A stretch of DNA of 35,959 bases from CAYLYU01 sp964501925 (GTDB taxonomy: Bacteria > Pseudomonadota > Zetaproteobacteria > Mariprofundales > Mariprofundaceae): assembly GCA_964501925.1 (NCBI GenBank), contig CAZCTM010000023.1, positions 1 through 35,959 on the forward strand, in the 5' to 3' direction. Position numbers and translations under genes: made by a program. Position 1 is the stretch's first letter. Each line of letters starts with the position of its first letter. The notes under the pieces were generated by a model. It made no database searches, was not told where the DNA came from, and saw only the letters and a program-made list of their open reading frames with translations. Positions 23,658 to 32,205 of this stretch are shown here, piece by piece.

Positions 23658-25670
23658 CTATCCCTCTGGCGTTACGGTCTCTTCGGTTCGCTCCCTGTTA
23701 TTCGCATCCACCTGAGATGTCTCCATCTTTCTGCTTTGGGGACGTGCCCGCCTGGCACGATTCTGCTGGTTTGAACGCCTTTGCCCTGCCTGCTGTTTCC
23801 TTTGGCCTCTGTTTTCGGGTTGTTTGTTTCGGCTCTCGGAAGAGGCGGCCTGATTCGAACCGCCCTGTTCCGGGTTCCGGGTTTGCTGGCGCGATGCGGA
23901 TCGTGATCTGCGTGACCTGTTCGAGCGGTTATTGCGTCTGCGCTGCCTTTGGACCTCCTGCTTTGGAGCCTCGGTGACGATGACTTCAGGTTCGGGGGCC
24001 TTCTTGCCACCCGAGAGGGCATTCCATAACTTTTCAAGAAACCCACCAACGCCTGATGACCTGGTTTTCTTCGTGTCAATCGAGGGCATGGCCACAATGG
24101 GTTTGCTTGGCTTCAGACGGCGGCCGGGTTTGGGTGGCTTTCGATATTTGCTGGTATCTTCCAGAACCTCAATGCGTTGCTGGTTGCCCTCAAACCATTG
24201 GCGTTCGATCCGGTAGTGGGGAATGACGAGCTCGGGGCGGATCTGGAGGTTGATCTGAACGTCATAGAGCGATTCGATCCGGGCAATATGCGAACGCTTG
24301 TTATTCATCAGATACTCCCCGGTTTCGGTTGGTACCTGAACCGTCAGAACCGGCCTCTTCCCTGCAGCCGCATGATCTTCCATTCGCGTGAGCATCTGCA
24401 GGGCCATGGATTCGGTTGTCCGGACCCGCCCGCGACCCTGGCATCGTGGGCAGACCTCGGTCGTGGATTCGCGAACCGAGAGGTGTAGCCGCTGACGCGA
24501 CATTTCAAGAAGGCCAAATCGTGAAATCCGGGTAAGCTGAACCCGGGCCTTGTCGGACTTGCAGAGCTGGCGCAATTGCTCCTCAACCTGCTGGGCATGC
24601 TTTCGTGAGGCCATATCGATGAAATCAATGACAATCAGCCCCCCAATGTCCCTGATCCGCAATTGCCTCACAATCTCCTGTGCCGCCTCGAGATTGGTGG
24701 CAAGGGCCGTATCATCAATGTGTTTCTCTGCCGTTGATCTGGCCGAGTTGACATCAATGGCGGTCAATGCCTCTGTCGAATCAAACACGATGGATCCACC
24801 GGACGGAAGACGTATTTGCCGTTCGTGAATCTCCTCGCATTGATCTTCAATCCCGAAGTGGCGGAAGAGAGGTTTCTTTCCACGGTAGAACTTGACGCGT
24901 CTTTCCTTTCCGGGCAGGACGGCATGCACAAACTGCTTGGTACGCTGATAGAGCTCATGATTGTCGACCCAGATCTCGCTGATGTCTGTCGTGAAATGAT
25001 CCCGAATCGCGCGGGATGCCAGATCTCCATCCAGGTAGATCAACGATGGAGAGGGCGCGCTTTCTGCCTTGATACGAATCTCATCCCACAACCTGAGCAG
25101 GAAGGAAAAATCGCGCTGCAACGCCTCCAGAGTCTGATCCTTGCCGGCGGTTCTGACGATGAGCCCCATGTTTTCGGGGACCTGCAGCTTGGAGAGAAGC
25201 TGCTTCATGGCGCGACGGTCCTTTTCGCTCAGTTTGCGCGAGATGCCTCCCCGCGGATCATTGGGGTTGAGCACGAGATATCTACCCGCCAGCGAAATGT
25301 AGGTGGTCAGGGCGGCCCCCTTGGTACCCCTCTCCTCCTTGACGACCTGCACCAGAACCGGTTGTTTGCGTTCAATCACGTCCTGGATGTTCGCCTTGCG
25401 GGGGTCGATCTTCCCGGCCAGGTCCTTTTTCCAGTAATCGGAATGGATTTCGTTCAGAGGCAGAAATCCCTGTCTGCCGGACCCGTACTCGACAAAGGCC
25501 GCCTGCAGGCTTGGCTCGACCTTCGTGATGGTTCCTTTGTAGATGTTGCTCTTGTTTTGTATTTTCTGGGAGGATTCAATATCCAGCTCTTGCAGCTTGC
25601 CGTCTTCGATGATTGCAACACGGCTTTCTTCTTCGTGCAAGGCATTGATTAACATCAGTTTTTTTTCCAC
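23658..25670 (-). CDS. rne: Ribonuclease E
   Basis: Endonuclease for mRNA turnover and rRNA/tRNA processing. The 670-residue protein has an S1 domain (about residues 38-120), the 5' sensor region, the DNase I-like catalytic part with Asp306 (TAIDVNS) and Asp349 (VIDFIDM), and the zinc-link CPRC at 407-410. The C-terminal 130 residues are rich in Arg, Gln and Asn, an RNA-binding tail; it is shorter than the E. coli scaffold and I see no clear degradosome motifs. The GTG start at 25670 has an AGGA site, and an internal ATG at 25655 is also possible. It is divergent from rluC, the standard gammaproteobacterial arrangement. Confidence 0.94.
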   Translation of the reverse strand: MEKKLMLINALHEEESRVAIIEDGKLQELDIESSQKIQNKSNIYKGTITKVEPSLQAAFVEYGSGRQGFLPLNEIHSDYWKKDLAGKIDPRKANIQDVIERKQPVLVQVVKEERGTKGAALTTYISLAGRYLVLNPNDPRGGISRKLSEKDRRAMKQLLSKLQVPENMGLIVRTAGKDQTLEALQRDFSFLLRLWDEIRIKAESAPSPSLIYLDGDLASRAIRDHFTTDISEIWVDNHELYQRTKQFVHAVLPGKERRVKFYRGKKPLFRHFGIEDQCEEIHERQIRLPSGGSIVFDSTEALTAIDVNSARSTAEKHIDDTALATNLEAAQEIVRQLRIRDIGGLIVIDFIDMASRKHAQQVEEQLRQLCKSDKARVQLTRISRFGLLEMSRQRLHLSVRESTTEVCPRCQGRGRVRTTESMALQMLTRMEDHAAAGKRPVLTVQVPTETGEYLMNNKRSHIARIESLYDVQINLQIRPELVIPHYRIERQWFEGNQQRIEVLEDTSKYRKPPKPGRRLKPSKPIVAMPSIDTKKTRSSGVGGFLEKLWNALSGGKKAPEPEVIVTEAPKQEVQRQRRRNNRSNRSRRSRSASRQQTRNPEQGGSNQAASSESRNKQPENRGQRKQQAGQRRSNQQNRARRARPQSRKMETSQVDANNRERTEETVTPEG

Positions 25671-25980
25671 GCTGCTTCCTATCCACCGCCAGCACGTTCA
25701 CCGTTACCTTGTTACAGCGCGCATAAATACCTATCCCCTGGTGGGCAGGCACATCAACTTTTCTGCCGATCTGCAAATAAAGTAAACGTGTGCAGATCAG
25801 TGTGAACTTACAGGCGAAACAATTTATTCCTGCTCAACACAACCCTGGTCATCCTGAAACTTGTAGCCGGAACAATCTTTCCTACGGTCTTGTTCTCTTC
25901 CGTCTCCGGCTTAATGATTACATCAACCCAGTGCTGTGGAGCGAACTTCTGGCATACAGCATATAGAAAGGAGGGGGCTT
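25671..25980 (-). promoter_or_regulatory. rne leader and rne-rluC divergent intergenic region with inverted repeat
   Basis: A 310-base gene-free stretch. It contains a perfect 8-bp inverted repeat, GATCTGCA at 25768-25775 and its complement at 25791-25798, with a 15-base AT-rich spacer, 98 bases upstream of the rne start. E. coli rne is autoregulated through stem-loops in a long 5' leader, so the repeat could be an analogous RNA hairpin or an operator. The right end holds the rluC ribosome-binding site AAAGGAGGGGG (25967-25977). No clear -10/-35 pair was assigned. Confidence 0.45.
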
Positions 25981-26949
25981 TTGGCAAGTTTGGATGCTGA
26001 CGCGAGCCGGTTGTATGTTGATGAATCCGAGGCGGGGAGCAGACTGGATCGTGTTCTTCTTCGGCATGTCGGGCAGGGCAGGCGCGCGCTTGTGATGCGC
26101 CTGATCCGGCGTGGCAATGTCCGGGTCAATGGCCGGCGAGCCAGGATCGACCAGCGTCTCCATCAGGGAGATTGCATTTTTTTGCCAGCCAGCCTTCGTG
26201 CTGAAGCAAGTGAGCCAGGCAGCCAGGAGCCATCTCCCATCCCGCTTCATAGGCTGGAGGTCTTGTATGAAGATGAAGTTCTGATGGTGGTCAACAAGCC
26301 GGCAGGGATGGTTGTTCATGCCGGCAGCAGTCATGCATCTGGCCTCATAGAGGCATTAAAGAGAGAGCGACAATTGCCCGAGTTGCGTCTTGCACATCGT
26401 CTGGACAGGGATACCAGTGGCTGTCTTCTTCTGGCCAAGACATTGCCGGTATTACGGGATCTGACCCGTGCATTCAGAGAGCGGGGGGCACACAAGACCT
26501 ATTTTGCATGGGTGGCGGGTCATCCCTATCCCTATGCGGGCCGGATGGTCTCCAGGCTTGGCAAAGGCGTAATTCGTGGAGGCGAACGCATGGTGGTTGA
26601 TCAGAGGGAAGGTAAGAAGGCGGTAACGGACTATCAGGTGATACTTCTTGTCAGCAGGGATGACTGGCGGTTCTCGCTGCTTGCCCTGCAGCCGGAGAGC
26701 GGTCGAACACATCAGCTAAGGGTGCAGCTGCAGAGCATGGGCCATGCCATACTGGGGGATCCGAAGTATGGCGGGAGATCGGATCTTAGGCGATTCAGGG
26801 GAATGGGGGGGAAGGGGCTGGCCCTGCATGCGTGGCGACTTCGCTTCCGTCATCCGGTATCCGGGAAACAGATGGATGTTCGTGCTGCCTGGCCAGGTCG
26901 CTGGCAGTGTTTTGCCGACATTCGATCGGCGCTGGTACCTGAACTTTAG
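25981..26949 (+). CDS. rluC: 23S rRNA pseudouridine synthase RluC
   Basis: Modifies 23S rRNA uridines 955, 2504 and 2580 in E. coli. The 322-residue protein has an S4 domain (EAGSRLDRVLLRHVGQGRRALVMRLIRRGNVRVNG), MVVNKPAGMVVHAG, the catalytic LAHRLDRDTSGCLLLAK and SGRTHQLRVQL. A TTG at 25981 was chosen because a strong AAAGGAGGGGG site lies just upstream; an in-frame ATG at 25936 would put that site inside the gene. Divergent from rne, which separates it from rluD. Its stop is 1 base from the stop of a convergent small gene. Confidence 0.92.
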   Translation: MASLDADASRLYVDESEAGSRLDRVLLRHVGQGRRALVMRLIRRGNVRVNGRRARIDQRLHQGDCIFLPASLRAEASEPGSQEPSPIPLHRLEVLYEDEVLMVVNKPAGMVVHAGSSHASGLIEALKRERQLPELRLAHRLDRDTSGCLLLAKTLPVLRDLTRAFRERGAHKTYFAWVAGHPYPYAGRMVSRLGKGVIRGGERMVVDQREGKKAVTDYQVILLVSRDDWRFSLLALQPESGRTHQLRVQLQSMGHAILGDPKYGGRSDLRRFRGMGGKGLALHAWRLRFRHPVSGKQMDVRAAWPGRWQCFADIRSALVPEL

Positions 26950-26950
26950 A

Positions 26951-27145
26951 CTATTGCTTGCCGGCCGCGCGGAAGAAGAGATAAGCGAGAAGAAAGAGGA
27001 TTAATGCTGCGGGGAAACTTCCCCACAAGGGCAGACTCCATCCACCAATGAGCACCTCCATTTCCAGAACCATGCGCGCAATGTGGGCTGCCCCCACCAG
27101 AGCGAAAATCATACCGGCTAGAACCAGCAGCCCCCGATGTTGCAC
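26951..27145 (-). CDS. Small two-helix membrane protein
   Basis: A 64-residue protein of unknown function with two hydrophobic helices, about residues 5-30 (GLLVLAGMIFALVGAAHIARMVLEM) and 40-58 (LWGSFPAALILFLLAYLFF), and a short basic tail. The GTG start has a good GGGAGGT site six bases upstream, which supports it as a real gene despite its size. It is convergent with rluC and lies downstream of the DUF721 gene by 53 bases. Confidence 0.6.
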   Translation of the reverse strand: MQHRGLLVLAGMIFALVGAAHIARMVLEMEVLIGGWSLPLWGSFPAALILFLLAYLFFRAAGKQ

Positions 27146-27198
27146 AGGCCAACCTCCCGCTACTACACTATTCTAGCATATCTTGGGTCCGGGGCAGG

Positions 27199-27702
27199 TT
27201 ATGCCGGCGAACGATCATCCACGCCCCCCTCGTCAGCAAAGGCCAGCTGGGCGAGCCGTGCCTGAAAGATCGCACGCCGTACGTCGTTGTTTCCGATGTT
27301 TCTTAGCTCCAGGGCGAGCTTCTTTTTCTCGGTCAGGGTGACCGGTCGTGATACCACGCTGTTTTTCTGGAGCGCCATGCCAGCACCCGGACGAACTCTT
27401 GTCCTGATGTGTGTGAGCGACGTGATCCGGCACATCCTGAAACAGGCCTTTCGGATATCCTTCTGCAGAAAACGAATCTGCTGCGCAATGACCGGATGAT
27501 CCACATCCACCAGAAGACTTCGATGTTCCAGGCCAGCGGGCTCGGAACGTGATGCCAGCATGGGGCCGACAATGTTCGGCCACGCCTTGTGCAGGTGGCT
27601 TACCTTGGCGAGATCCTGAAATTCCTGTTCTCCGAGAAGATTGTTCAGGCCTTCTTCAATGCGAACCAGGGAGGAGCGGGGGCGTTTGTATGTCTTTGGC
27701 AT
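27199..27702 (-). CDS. DUF721/DciA-family protein
   Basis: A 167-residue protein with a DUF721 domain near the N-terminus: LNNLLGEQEFQDLAKVSHLHKAWPNIVGPMLASRSEPAGLEHRSLLVDVDHPVIAQQIRFL, containing the conserved tryptophan and IVGP. DciA proteins of this family are the ancestral loaders of the replicative helicase DnaB in bacteria without DnaC or DnaI. The C-terminal part is basic and poorly conserved. It begins 3 bases after the hinT stop, so they are probably cotranscribed. The family is clear, the loader function is inferred from the family. Confidence 0.72.
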   Translation of the reverse strand: MPKTYKRPRSSLVRIEEGLNNLLGEQEFQDLAKVSHLHKAWPNIVGPMLASRSEPAGLEHRSLLVDVDHPVIAQQIRFLQKDIRKACFRMCRITSLTHIRTRVRPGAGMALQKNSVVSRPVTLTEKKKLALELRNIGNNDVRRAIFQARLAQLAFADEGGVDDRSPA

Positions 27703-27705
27703 ACA

Positions 27706-28035
27706 TCAAAATGGGAGGCGTTTCCCGCCCAGGATGTGGACGTGCAGGTGGAAAATCTCCTGCCCGCCACCTTCACGAACATTGATCACGACACGATATC
27801 CGGCCGCAAGATCCAGGACCTCTTCCGCAATTTTCCGAACCCGATCCATCAACATGCCAAGCAGAGCGGGGTCCTTCGCCTCACTCAAGGTGGCCACATG
27901 GCGTTTCGGGATAACAAGGACATGGATGGGTGCCTTCGGATGAATGTCGTTAAAGGCCAGGACATCGCTGTCCTCATAGACCTTGTCGGCAGGAATCGTT
28001 CCATCAGCAATTTGGCAGAAAAGACAGTCAGTCAT
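27706..28035 (-). CDS. hinT: HIT-family nucleotide hydrolase
   Basis: A 109-residue histidine triad protein. The N-terminal DCLFCQIADGTIPADKVYEDSDVLAFNDIHPKAPIHVLVIPKRH is typical of HinT, and the triad HLHVHILGG is complete near the C-terminus. HinT hydrolyses purine phosphoramidates such as adenosine 5'-phosphoramidate in the cytoplasm. The DUF721 gene follows by 3 bases. Confidence 0.92.
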   Translation of the reverse strand: MTDCLFCQIADGTIPADKVYEDSDVLAFNDIHPKAPIHVLVIPKRHVATLSEAKDPALLGMLMDRVRKIAEEVLDLAAGYRVVINVREGGGQEIFHLHVHILGGKRLPF

Positions 28036-28154
28036 GCGTTCGATCCTTTTTAACCGCGGGGAATGAATACGCCGAATGTAGCAATCAGGTGCGGATAGTC
28101 AAAGAGAGAGATGCCAAAACGGGTCCTGGCTTACGGGAAAAAAGAAACGCTGAC

Positions 28155-29192
28155 TCATGATTCTTCCCGGGGTGTTTCAGGCGTGTTCGGACCAATCAGT
28201 ACGGCGAGCCAGTAAGTATCCCGGCTGGATTCCAGTCCAAGCTTGGCAATAATGGTCAGGGGAACGGAAAGAAGCATGCCAACCGGTCCCAGCATCCATC
28301 CCCAGAAGACAAGGGACAGGAACACAACCAGGGGTGACAGCCCGAGATTCCTCCCCATGACCCTCGGTTCAATCACATTCCCCATGATCACATTTACGAG
28401 CGCATAACCAAGGGAAGTCACCAATGCCTCGATACCCCCCAACTGGATGAGGGCCAGCATGACAGCGGGAACGGCGGCAATAACGGATCCAATGTTGGGT
28501 ACAAAATTGAACAGGAAGGCCACAAGGCCCCACAGAAGAGGAAAGTCGACGCCCAGGATGGCCAGCCAGACAGCAATGAATACACCGGTGGCAAGGCTGA
28601 CCCAGGCCTTGATGGCCAGGTAGGAGCTGACACTGGTGACAAATTTTTCAAGGCCGGCCATGGAAGGTGCATGGTCTCCCATGGCTTTCCACTTGTTTGG
28701 CAAGGCAACCGCCTCAATCAGCAGGAAAACCACTGCCAGGATGATCAGGAAGGTATTGGCCAGAGCGTTCCCCAGGCCGGATACCAGCCTTCCTGCCATA
28801 TCCATGATTGCCGCGGGATCAATCATGTCCAGAATGGATGCCAGAGAGATTTCTATGCCCAGGCCGGAAAGCCAGCTCACTGTTCCACTGGTCAGTGCTT
28901 CCAGGCGACTCTGGTAGAAGGGGAGCTTCTGTGAGAAGTCCGCCGCTGCGGACCCAACGAAGGCACCCAGCAGCAAGCCGAGAATGATTATCGAGACGGC
29001 AATGATCGTGATACCCATGGTGGTGGATATACGATGGGTCGATAACCAGTTCAGCGCTGGCAGACAGATGATGGCAATGAATGCTGCCAGAAGAAACGGG
29101 ACAATCAGAGGTGCAGCGGCCTGAATGCCGGCAATAATGACAACAAGCGCAGCGATGATGACAATCCAGTTTCTGCCCTTGTGGCTTCCCAT
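28155..29192 (-). CDS. AI-2E family transporter
   Basis: A 345-residue inner membrane protein of the AI-2E family (TqsA/YdiK/PerM). It has an N-terminal helix pair (IVIIAALVVIIAGIQAAAPLIVPFLLAAFIAIICLP), a periplasmic or cytoplasmic middle domain (FSQKLPFYQSRLEALT), and a C-terminal helical block with the conserved GLVAFLFNFVPNIGSVIAAVPAV and NVIMGNVIEPRVMGRNLGLSPLVVFLSLVFWG. Substrates are diverse; some members export AI-2 signal, others act in Na+/H+ exchange, so none is assigned. The ATG at 29192 is preceded by GGAGGT with 9-base spacing; in-frame ATGs at 29210 and 29240 are less well placed. Confidence 0.88.
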   Translation of the reverse strand: MGSHKGRNWIVIIAALVVIIAGIQAAAPLIVPFLLAAFIAIICLPALNWLSTHRISTTMGITIIAVSIIILGLLLGAFVGSAAADFSQKLPFYQSRLEALTSGTVSWLSGLGIEISLASILDMIDPAAIMDMAGRLVSGLGNALANTFLIILAVVFLLIEAVALPNKWKAMGDHAPSMAGLEKFVTSVSSYLAIKAWVSLATGVFIAVWLAILGVDFPLLWGLVAFLFNFVPNIGSVIAAVPAVMLALIQLGGIEALVTSLGYALVNVIMGNVIEPRVMGRNLGLSPLVVFLSLVFWGWMLGPVGMLLSVPLTIIAKLGLESSRDTYWLAVLIGPNTPETPREES

Positions 29193-29417
29193 GTCCACAG
29201 CACCTCCCATGAAGACAGACTCATCACGGCCTTTTCTCACCTGTACGCATGTAGAACGGTCGACAGGACAGACCGCAGACCATCTGATTCAGGCTCATTC
29301 AGGCATATGCATGGGATACTGGCTCAAGCCGGGGAGAAAGGGCAAGCGTTGTAAAAGAGGCTTTCCCCTGCTGTTTGGTCAGCGTGCCGTTCCTTCAGAT
29401 TGCCGGGGGATGCCCGT

Positions 29418-29744
29418 TCAGGTTCGTGATGCCTTTTCCTCATGGCCGGAGACCCCGAAGCGGCGAGCGAGCTCGTTTAGGATATCCTTTGGGGACAGGC
29501 CGTGATGCGCCAGCATGATCATGGTATGAAACCACAGGTCGGCTGTTTCACGGATGATCTGATCCCTGTCACCTGATTTGCTGGCGAGGATGGTTTCGGT
29601 CGCTTCCTCCCCGATCTTCTGAAGGATCCTGTCTTCTCCCATGGCGTAAAGGGAAGCTACATACGATGAATCTGGCTCACATTCCTTGCGAGCTTCCAGG
29701 ACATCCGCAAGCGCAGCAAGAATATCGGCATGTTTCTTGCTCAT
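29418..29744 (-). CDS. hisE: Phosphoribosyl-ATP pyrophosphatase
   Basis: Second step of histidine synthesis: hydrolyses phosphoribosyl-ATP to phosphoribosyl-AMP. The 108-residue protein has the all-alpha MazG-like signature ILQKIGEEATETILASKSGD and IIRETADLWFHTMIML, with the acidic metal-binding residues in place. Its ATG overlaps the hisI stop (ATGA). hisE and hisI are separate genes here, as in pseudomonads, rather than the fused hisIE of enterics. The rest of the his operon is not in the window. Confidence 0.92.
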   Translation of the reverse strand: MSKKHADILAALADVLEARKECEPDSSYVASLYAMGEDRILQKIGEEATETILASKSGDRDQIIRETADLWFHTMIMLAHHGLSPKDILNELARRFGVSGHEEKASRT

Positions 29745-30097
29745 TTGATCGGCTCGTCAGTGATAATCCATCGATCATCCTGCCACTTCCGGTAAAAGCA
29801 GGATGGACGGTTGGTGTGGCAGGCAGGACCTGTCTGCTTTACCTTGAGAAGCAGGGTGTCACCATCACAGTCAAGAAGCATGTCTACAACCTTCTGAACA
29901 TGACCGCTTGTTTCCCCTTTCTTCCACAATCTCTTTCGGGAACGACTGTAGTAATGGGCATATCCGGTTTTCAGGGTCGTCCTGAACGCCTCAGGGTTCA
30001 TCCAGGCCATCATCAGCACACGGCCCGAGAAAGCATCCTGGGCCACGACCGGGAGAAGGCCCCGGGCGTCGAATTTCAGTTCCTTGGTCAGACTCAT
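29741..30097 (-). CDS. hisI: Phosphoribosyl-AMP cyclohydrolase
   Basis: Third step of histidine synthesis: opens the adenine ring of phosphoribosyl-AMP. The 118-residue protein has VVAQDAFSGRVLMMAWMNPEAF, the YYSRSRKRLWKKGETSGHVQ motif, and zinc-binding cysteines in LLLDCDGDTLLLKV and TGPACHTNRPSCF. The ATG at 30097 fits the family N-terminus; the open frame continues upstream into hemL but that part is not conserved-looking. It lies 16 bases after hemL and overlaps hisE. Confidence 0.93.
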   Translation of the reverse strand: MSLTKELKFDARGLLPVVAQDAFSGRVLMMAWMNPEAFRTTLKTGYAHYYSRSRKRLWKKGETSGHVQKVVDMLLDCDGDTLLLKVKQTGPACHTNRPSCFYRKWQDDRWIITDEPIK

Positions 30098-30113
30098 TCC
30101 TGCGCTCGCAAAG

Positions 30114-31415
30114 TCATGCGGTGAGTTTTGCCAGGGAGCGTCTGGCAGCGGCGATGGTTTGGTCAATGTCCTCCTCGGAATGGGCGGTGGAAACAAAGGC
30201 TGCCTCGAACTGGGAAGGGGCCAGATAGACACCTTCATCAAGCATGGCATTGAAGAATCGACCGAAGAAGGCCGGATCACAGCCCTCTGAGACATCTGCA
30301 TGGTTTCGGATACGGTCCTTGCTGGTGAAAAAGAGCGTGAACATGGAGCCGAAACGATTGGCTACCGCCGGAATCCCGGCCGATCTGCATTCAGCCAAGA
30401 GCCCTTCAACCAGTCGTGCCGATATGGTTTCGAGCATCTGGTACAGACTCGTATCCCGTAGGCGGGTGAGGGTTTCCAGGCCGGCTCTCATGGCCAGAGG
30501 ATTTCCGGAAAGCGTTCCGGCCTGATAGACAGGCCCGTCCGGAGAAACCTTTCGCATGATTTCTTCCCGACCTCCGTAGGCGCCGACAGGCAATCCACCG
30601 CCAATAATCTTGCCCAGGCAGGTCAGGTCGGGCAAGATGCCAAAACGTTCCTGGGCGCCGCCCGGGGCAACGCGAAAACCGCACATGACCTCATCAAAGA
30701 TCAGAAGCGCTCCTTCCTGGGTACAAAGTTCACGGATGCCATGCAGGAAACCCGTTGAGAAAAGATCCATGACCCCGGTGTTTCCCGGTATCGGTTCAAT
30801 AATGACACAGGCGATCTCGCCCCTGTTTTCCACCATCAGTTTTCTTACGGCTTCAAGGTCGTTGAACGGAGCAGTCAGCGTCAGTTTCGCATAGTCTGCC
30901 GGCACTCCGGCCGAGTCAGGTACGCCAAAGGTGGCGGCTCCTGAGCCCGCCTTCACCAGAAGACCATCTGCATGGCCATGATAACCGCCATCAAACTTGA
31001 TGATTTTATCACGTCCCGTAAACCCCCGAGCCAGTCTCAGGGCGCTCATGGTTGCCTCGGTGCCGGAGTTCACGAATCGCACAACCTCAATGGATGGAAC
31101 CATGTCAATCACCAGTTCCGCCAATTGAATCTCCAGCTCGCAGGGAGCACCGAAGCTCATCCCGTCTGCGGCGGTTTCCTGCACGCCGGTCACCACATCG
31201 AGGTGCGCATGTCCCAGGATCATCGGACCCCAGGATCCCACGTAATCGATGTATTCGTTGCCATCCACATCCCATACCCGACTGCCGGCGGCCCTGGAGA
31301 TGAAGCGGGGGGTTCCTCCCACGGACCTGAACGCCCTGACAGGGGAATTGACTCCGCCTGGAAGCAGCTTTCTGGCCCGTTCAAAGTCGGATTGTGATAT
31401 GGTTTTCGAAGACAT
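30114..31415 (-). CDS. hemL: Glutamate-1-semialdehyde 2,1-aminomutase
   Basis: PLP enzyme that makes 5-aminolevulinate from glutamate-1-semialdehyde in C5 heme synthesis. The 433-residue protein starts SDFERARKLLPGGVNSPVRAF, has the SGTEATMSALRLARGFTGRDKIIKFDGGYHGHADG block, and the PLP lysine in LTCLGKIIGGGLPVGAYGG. The ATG at 31415 has an AAAGGG site; a start at 31442 adds nine residues. Use of the C5 pathway fits gammaproteobacteria. Heme demand for the cytochromes elsewhere in the window is consistent but not specific. Confidence 0.96.
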   Translation of the reverse strand: MSSKTISQSDFERARKLLPGGVNSPVRAFRSVGGTPRFISRAAGSRVWDVDGNEYIDYVGSWGPMILGHAHLDVVTGVQETAADGMSFGAPCELEIQLAELVIDMVPSIEVVRFVNSGTEATMSALRLARGFTGRDKIIKFDGGYHGHADGLLVKAGSGAATFGVPDSAGVPADYAKLTLTAPFNDLEAVRKLMVENRGEIACVIIEPIPGNTGVMDLFSTGFLHGIRELCTQEGALLIFDEVMCGFRVAPGGAQERFGILPDLTCLGKIIGGGLPVGAYGGREEIMRKVSPDGPVYQAGTLSGNPLAMRAGLETLTRLRDTSLYQMLETISARLVEGLLAECRSAGIPAVANRFGSMFTLFFTSKDRIRNHADVSEGCDPAFFGRFFNAMLDEGVYLAPSQFEAAFVSTAHSEEDIDQTIAAARRSLAKLTA

Positions 31416-31476
31416 GCCCTTGCCCTTTAAGGATTCAATCAATGGACATGACGTTAGGAAGGGTGACGGCAGGTGT

Positions 31477-31500
31477 CAACCGGCAAGCGTTTGCCGGTTG
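31477..31500. repeat. Perfect 10-bp-stem hairpin between DUF1820 gene and hemL
   Basis: CAACCGGCAA at 31477-31486, a GCGT loop, and its exact complement at 31491-31500. It lies 7 bases after the DUF1820 stop and about 60 bases before hemL. There is no following T run on either strand, so it is not a classical intrinsic terminator. It could be an RNA stabilising or attenuating stem, a protein-binding site or a REP-like palindrome. Confidence 0.6.
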
Positions 31501-31507
31501 GATCCTG

Positions 31508-31852
31508 TTACTTTCCGGCATCCCCACCCGGTGTGTAGAAGGGCATCGGGAACGGGGTCACTTTTTCATCCCCCTTCGGACCAACTTTCGTGATCTTGGC
31601 TGTTCCCTGTTTTTCTACCTCGTCTATCCGGATAATCGAATGGAGTGGAATATAGGTGCGCTTGACGCTTCTGAATTCGTTTTTCAGCTTGTCCTCGGAC
31701 GGATCGAGAACAACGGAACTGCGTTCTCCAAACGCAAGATCGGAGATCTCGACGAAACCGAGCATGCCGGACTGACCCACGTGATGGGCATAGATCTCGT
31801 AAAGATTCCCCTGATTAAGAAAGGTGATTTTGTAGATATGTTTTTTTGCCAT
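31508..31852 (-). CDS. DUF1820 family protein
   Basis: A 114-residue cytoplasmic protein recognisable as DUF1820: KKHIYKITFLNQGNLYEIYAHHVGQSGMLGFVEISDLAFGE, then KRTYIPLHSIIRIDEVEKQGTAKI. The family is essentially confined to gammaproteobacteria and has no known function; the compact beta-rich pattern is all that can be seen. The C-terminal 25 residues (KGDEKVTPFPMPFYTPGG) are low complexity. It lies upstream of hemL on the same strand, separated by a strong hairpin. Confidence 0.85.
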   Translation of the reverse strand: MAKKHIYKITFLNQGNLYEIYAHHVGQSGMLGFVEISDLAFGERSSVVLDPSEDKLKNEFRSVKRTYIPLHSIIRIDEVEKQGTAKITKVGPKGDEKVTPFPMPFYTPGGDAGK

Positions 31853-32205
31853 GCTACTCCAGGGAGATTTGAAATAGTGAACCAGTCTATCATATCAGGA
31901 ATGCCGATATCATCCGAAATATGCCCTCAATGGAGGAAATGGGACAAATCACGATCAGGCTGTCCTGTCCCCGGCCGGCTGGCCGGGTAATCGAGGGAAT
32001 GCTTTCGATCCGAATTCTGTCCGGAATGGGGTCATGTGACTGGGTTGTTTCTTCACTCGTGGTATTTTTTTCAGATAATTTGTTTTTTTAAATTGCACTG
32101 ATAATGTGAAGTCCACAGAATTGAACACCCTGGTTGCGATCGACGGGAAGAATGCTGCCGTCCAAATCCGCCCTGATTTATCCCACATGCCGGAGATGAC
32201 AAGTC
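31853..32205. other. Gene-free divergent region between DUF1820 and the FKBP gene
   Basis: A 353-base stretch without a convincing gene. It holds a perfect 7-bp GC-rich hairpin (CCCGGCC at 31970-31976, complement at 31981-31987, GGCT loop) and an AT-rich part around 32063-32103 with runs of T that could be the promoter region of the gene at 32206. The frames that stay open here are composition artefacts. Confidence 0.35.

Noticed and set aside
22935..23774. 279-residue plus-strand open frame opposite rluD and the rne 3' end
   Set aside because: Antisense to the S4 and catalytic domains of RluD; no recognisable protein features.
24816..25652. 278-residue plus-strand open frame opposite rne
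   Set aside because: It mirrors the conserved RNase E catalytic domain and shows no independent motif or ribosome-binding site.
30098..30301. 68-residue upstream extension of hisI
   Set aside because: It overlaps the hemL 3' end, is proline-rich reversed sequence, and HisI proteins start at the MSLTKELKFD position chosen.
31970..31987. GC-rich hairpin as an intrinsic terminator
   Set aside because: The stem is perfect but neither strand has a T tract after it.
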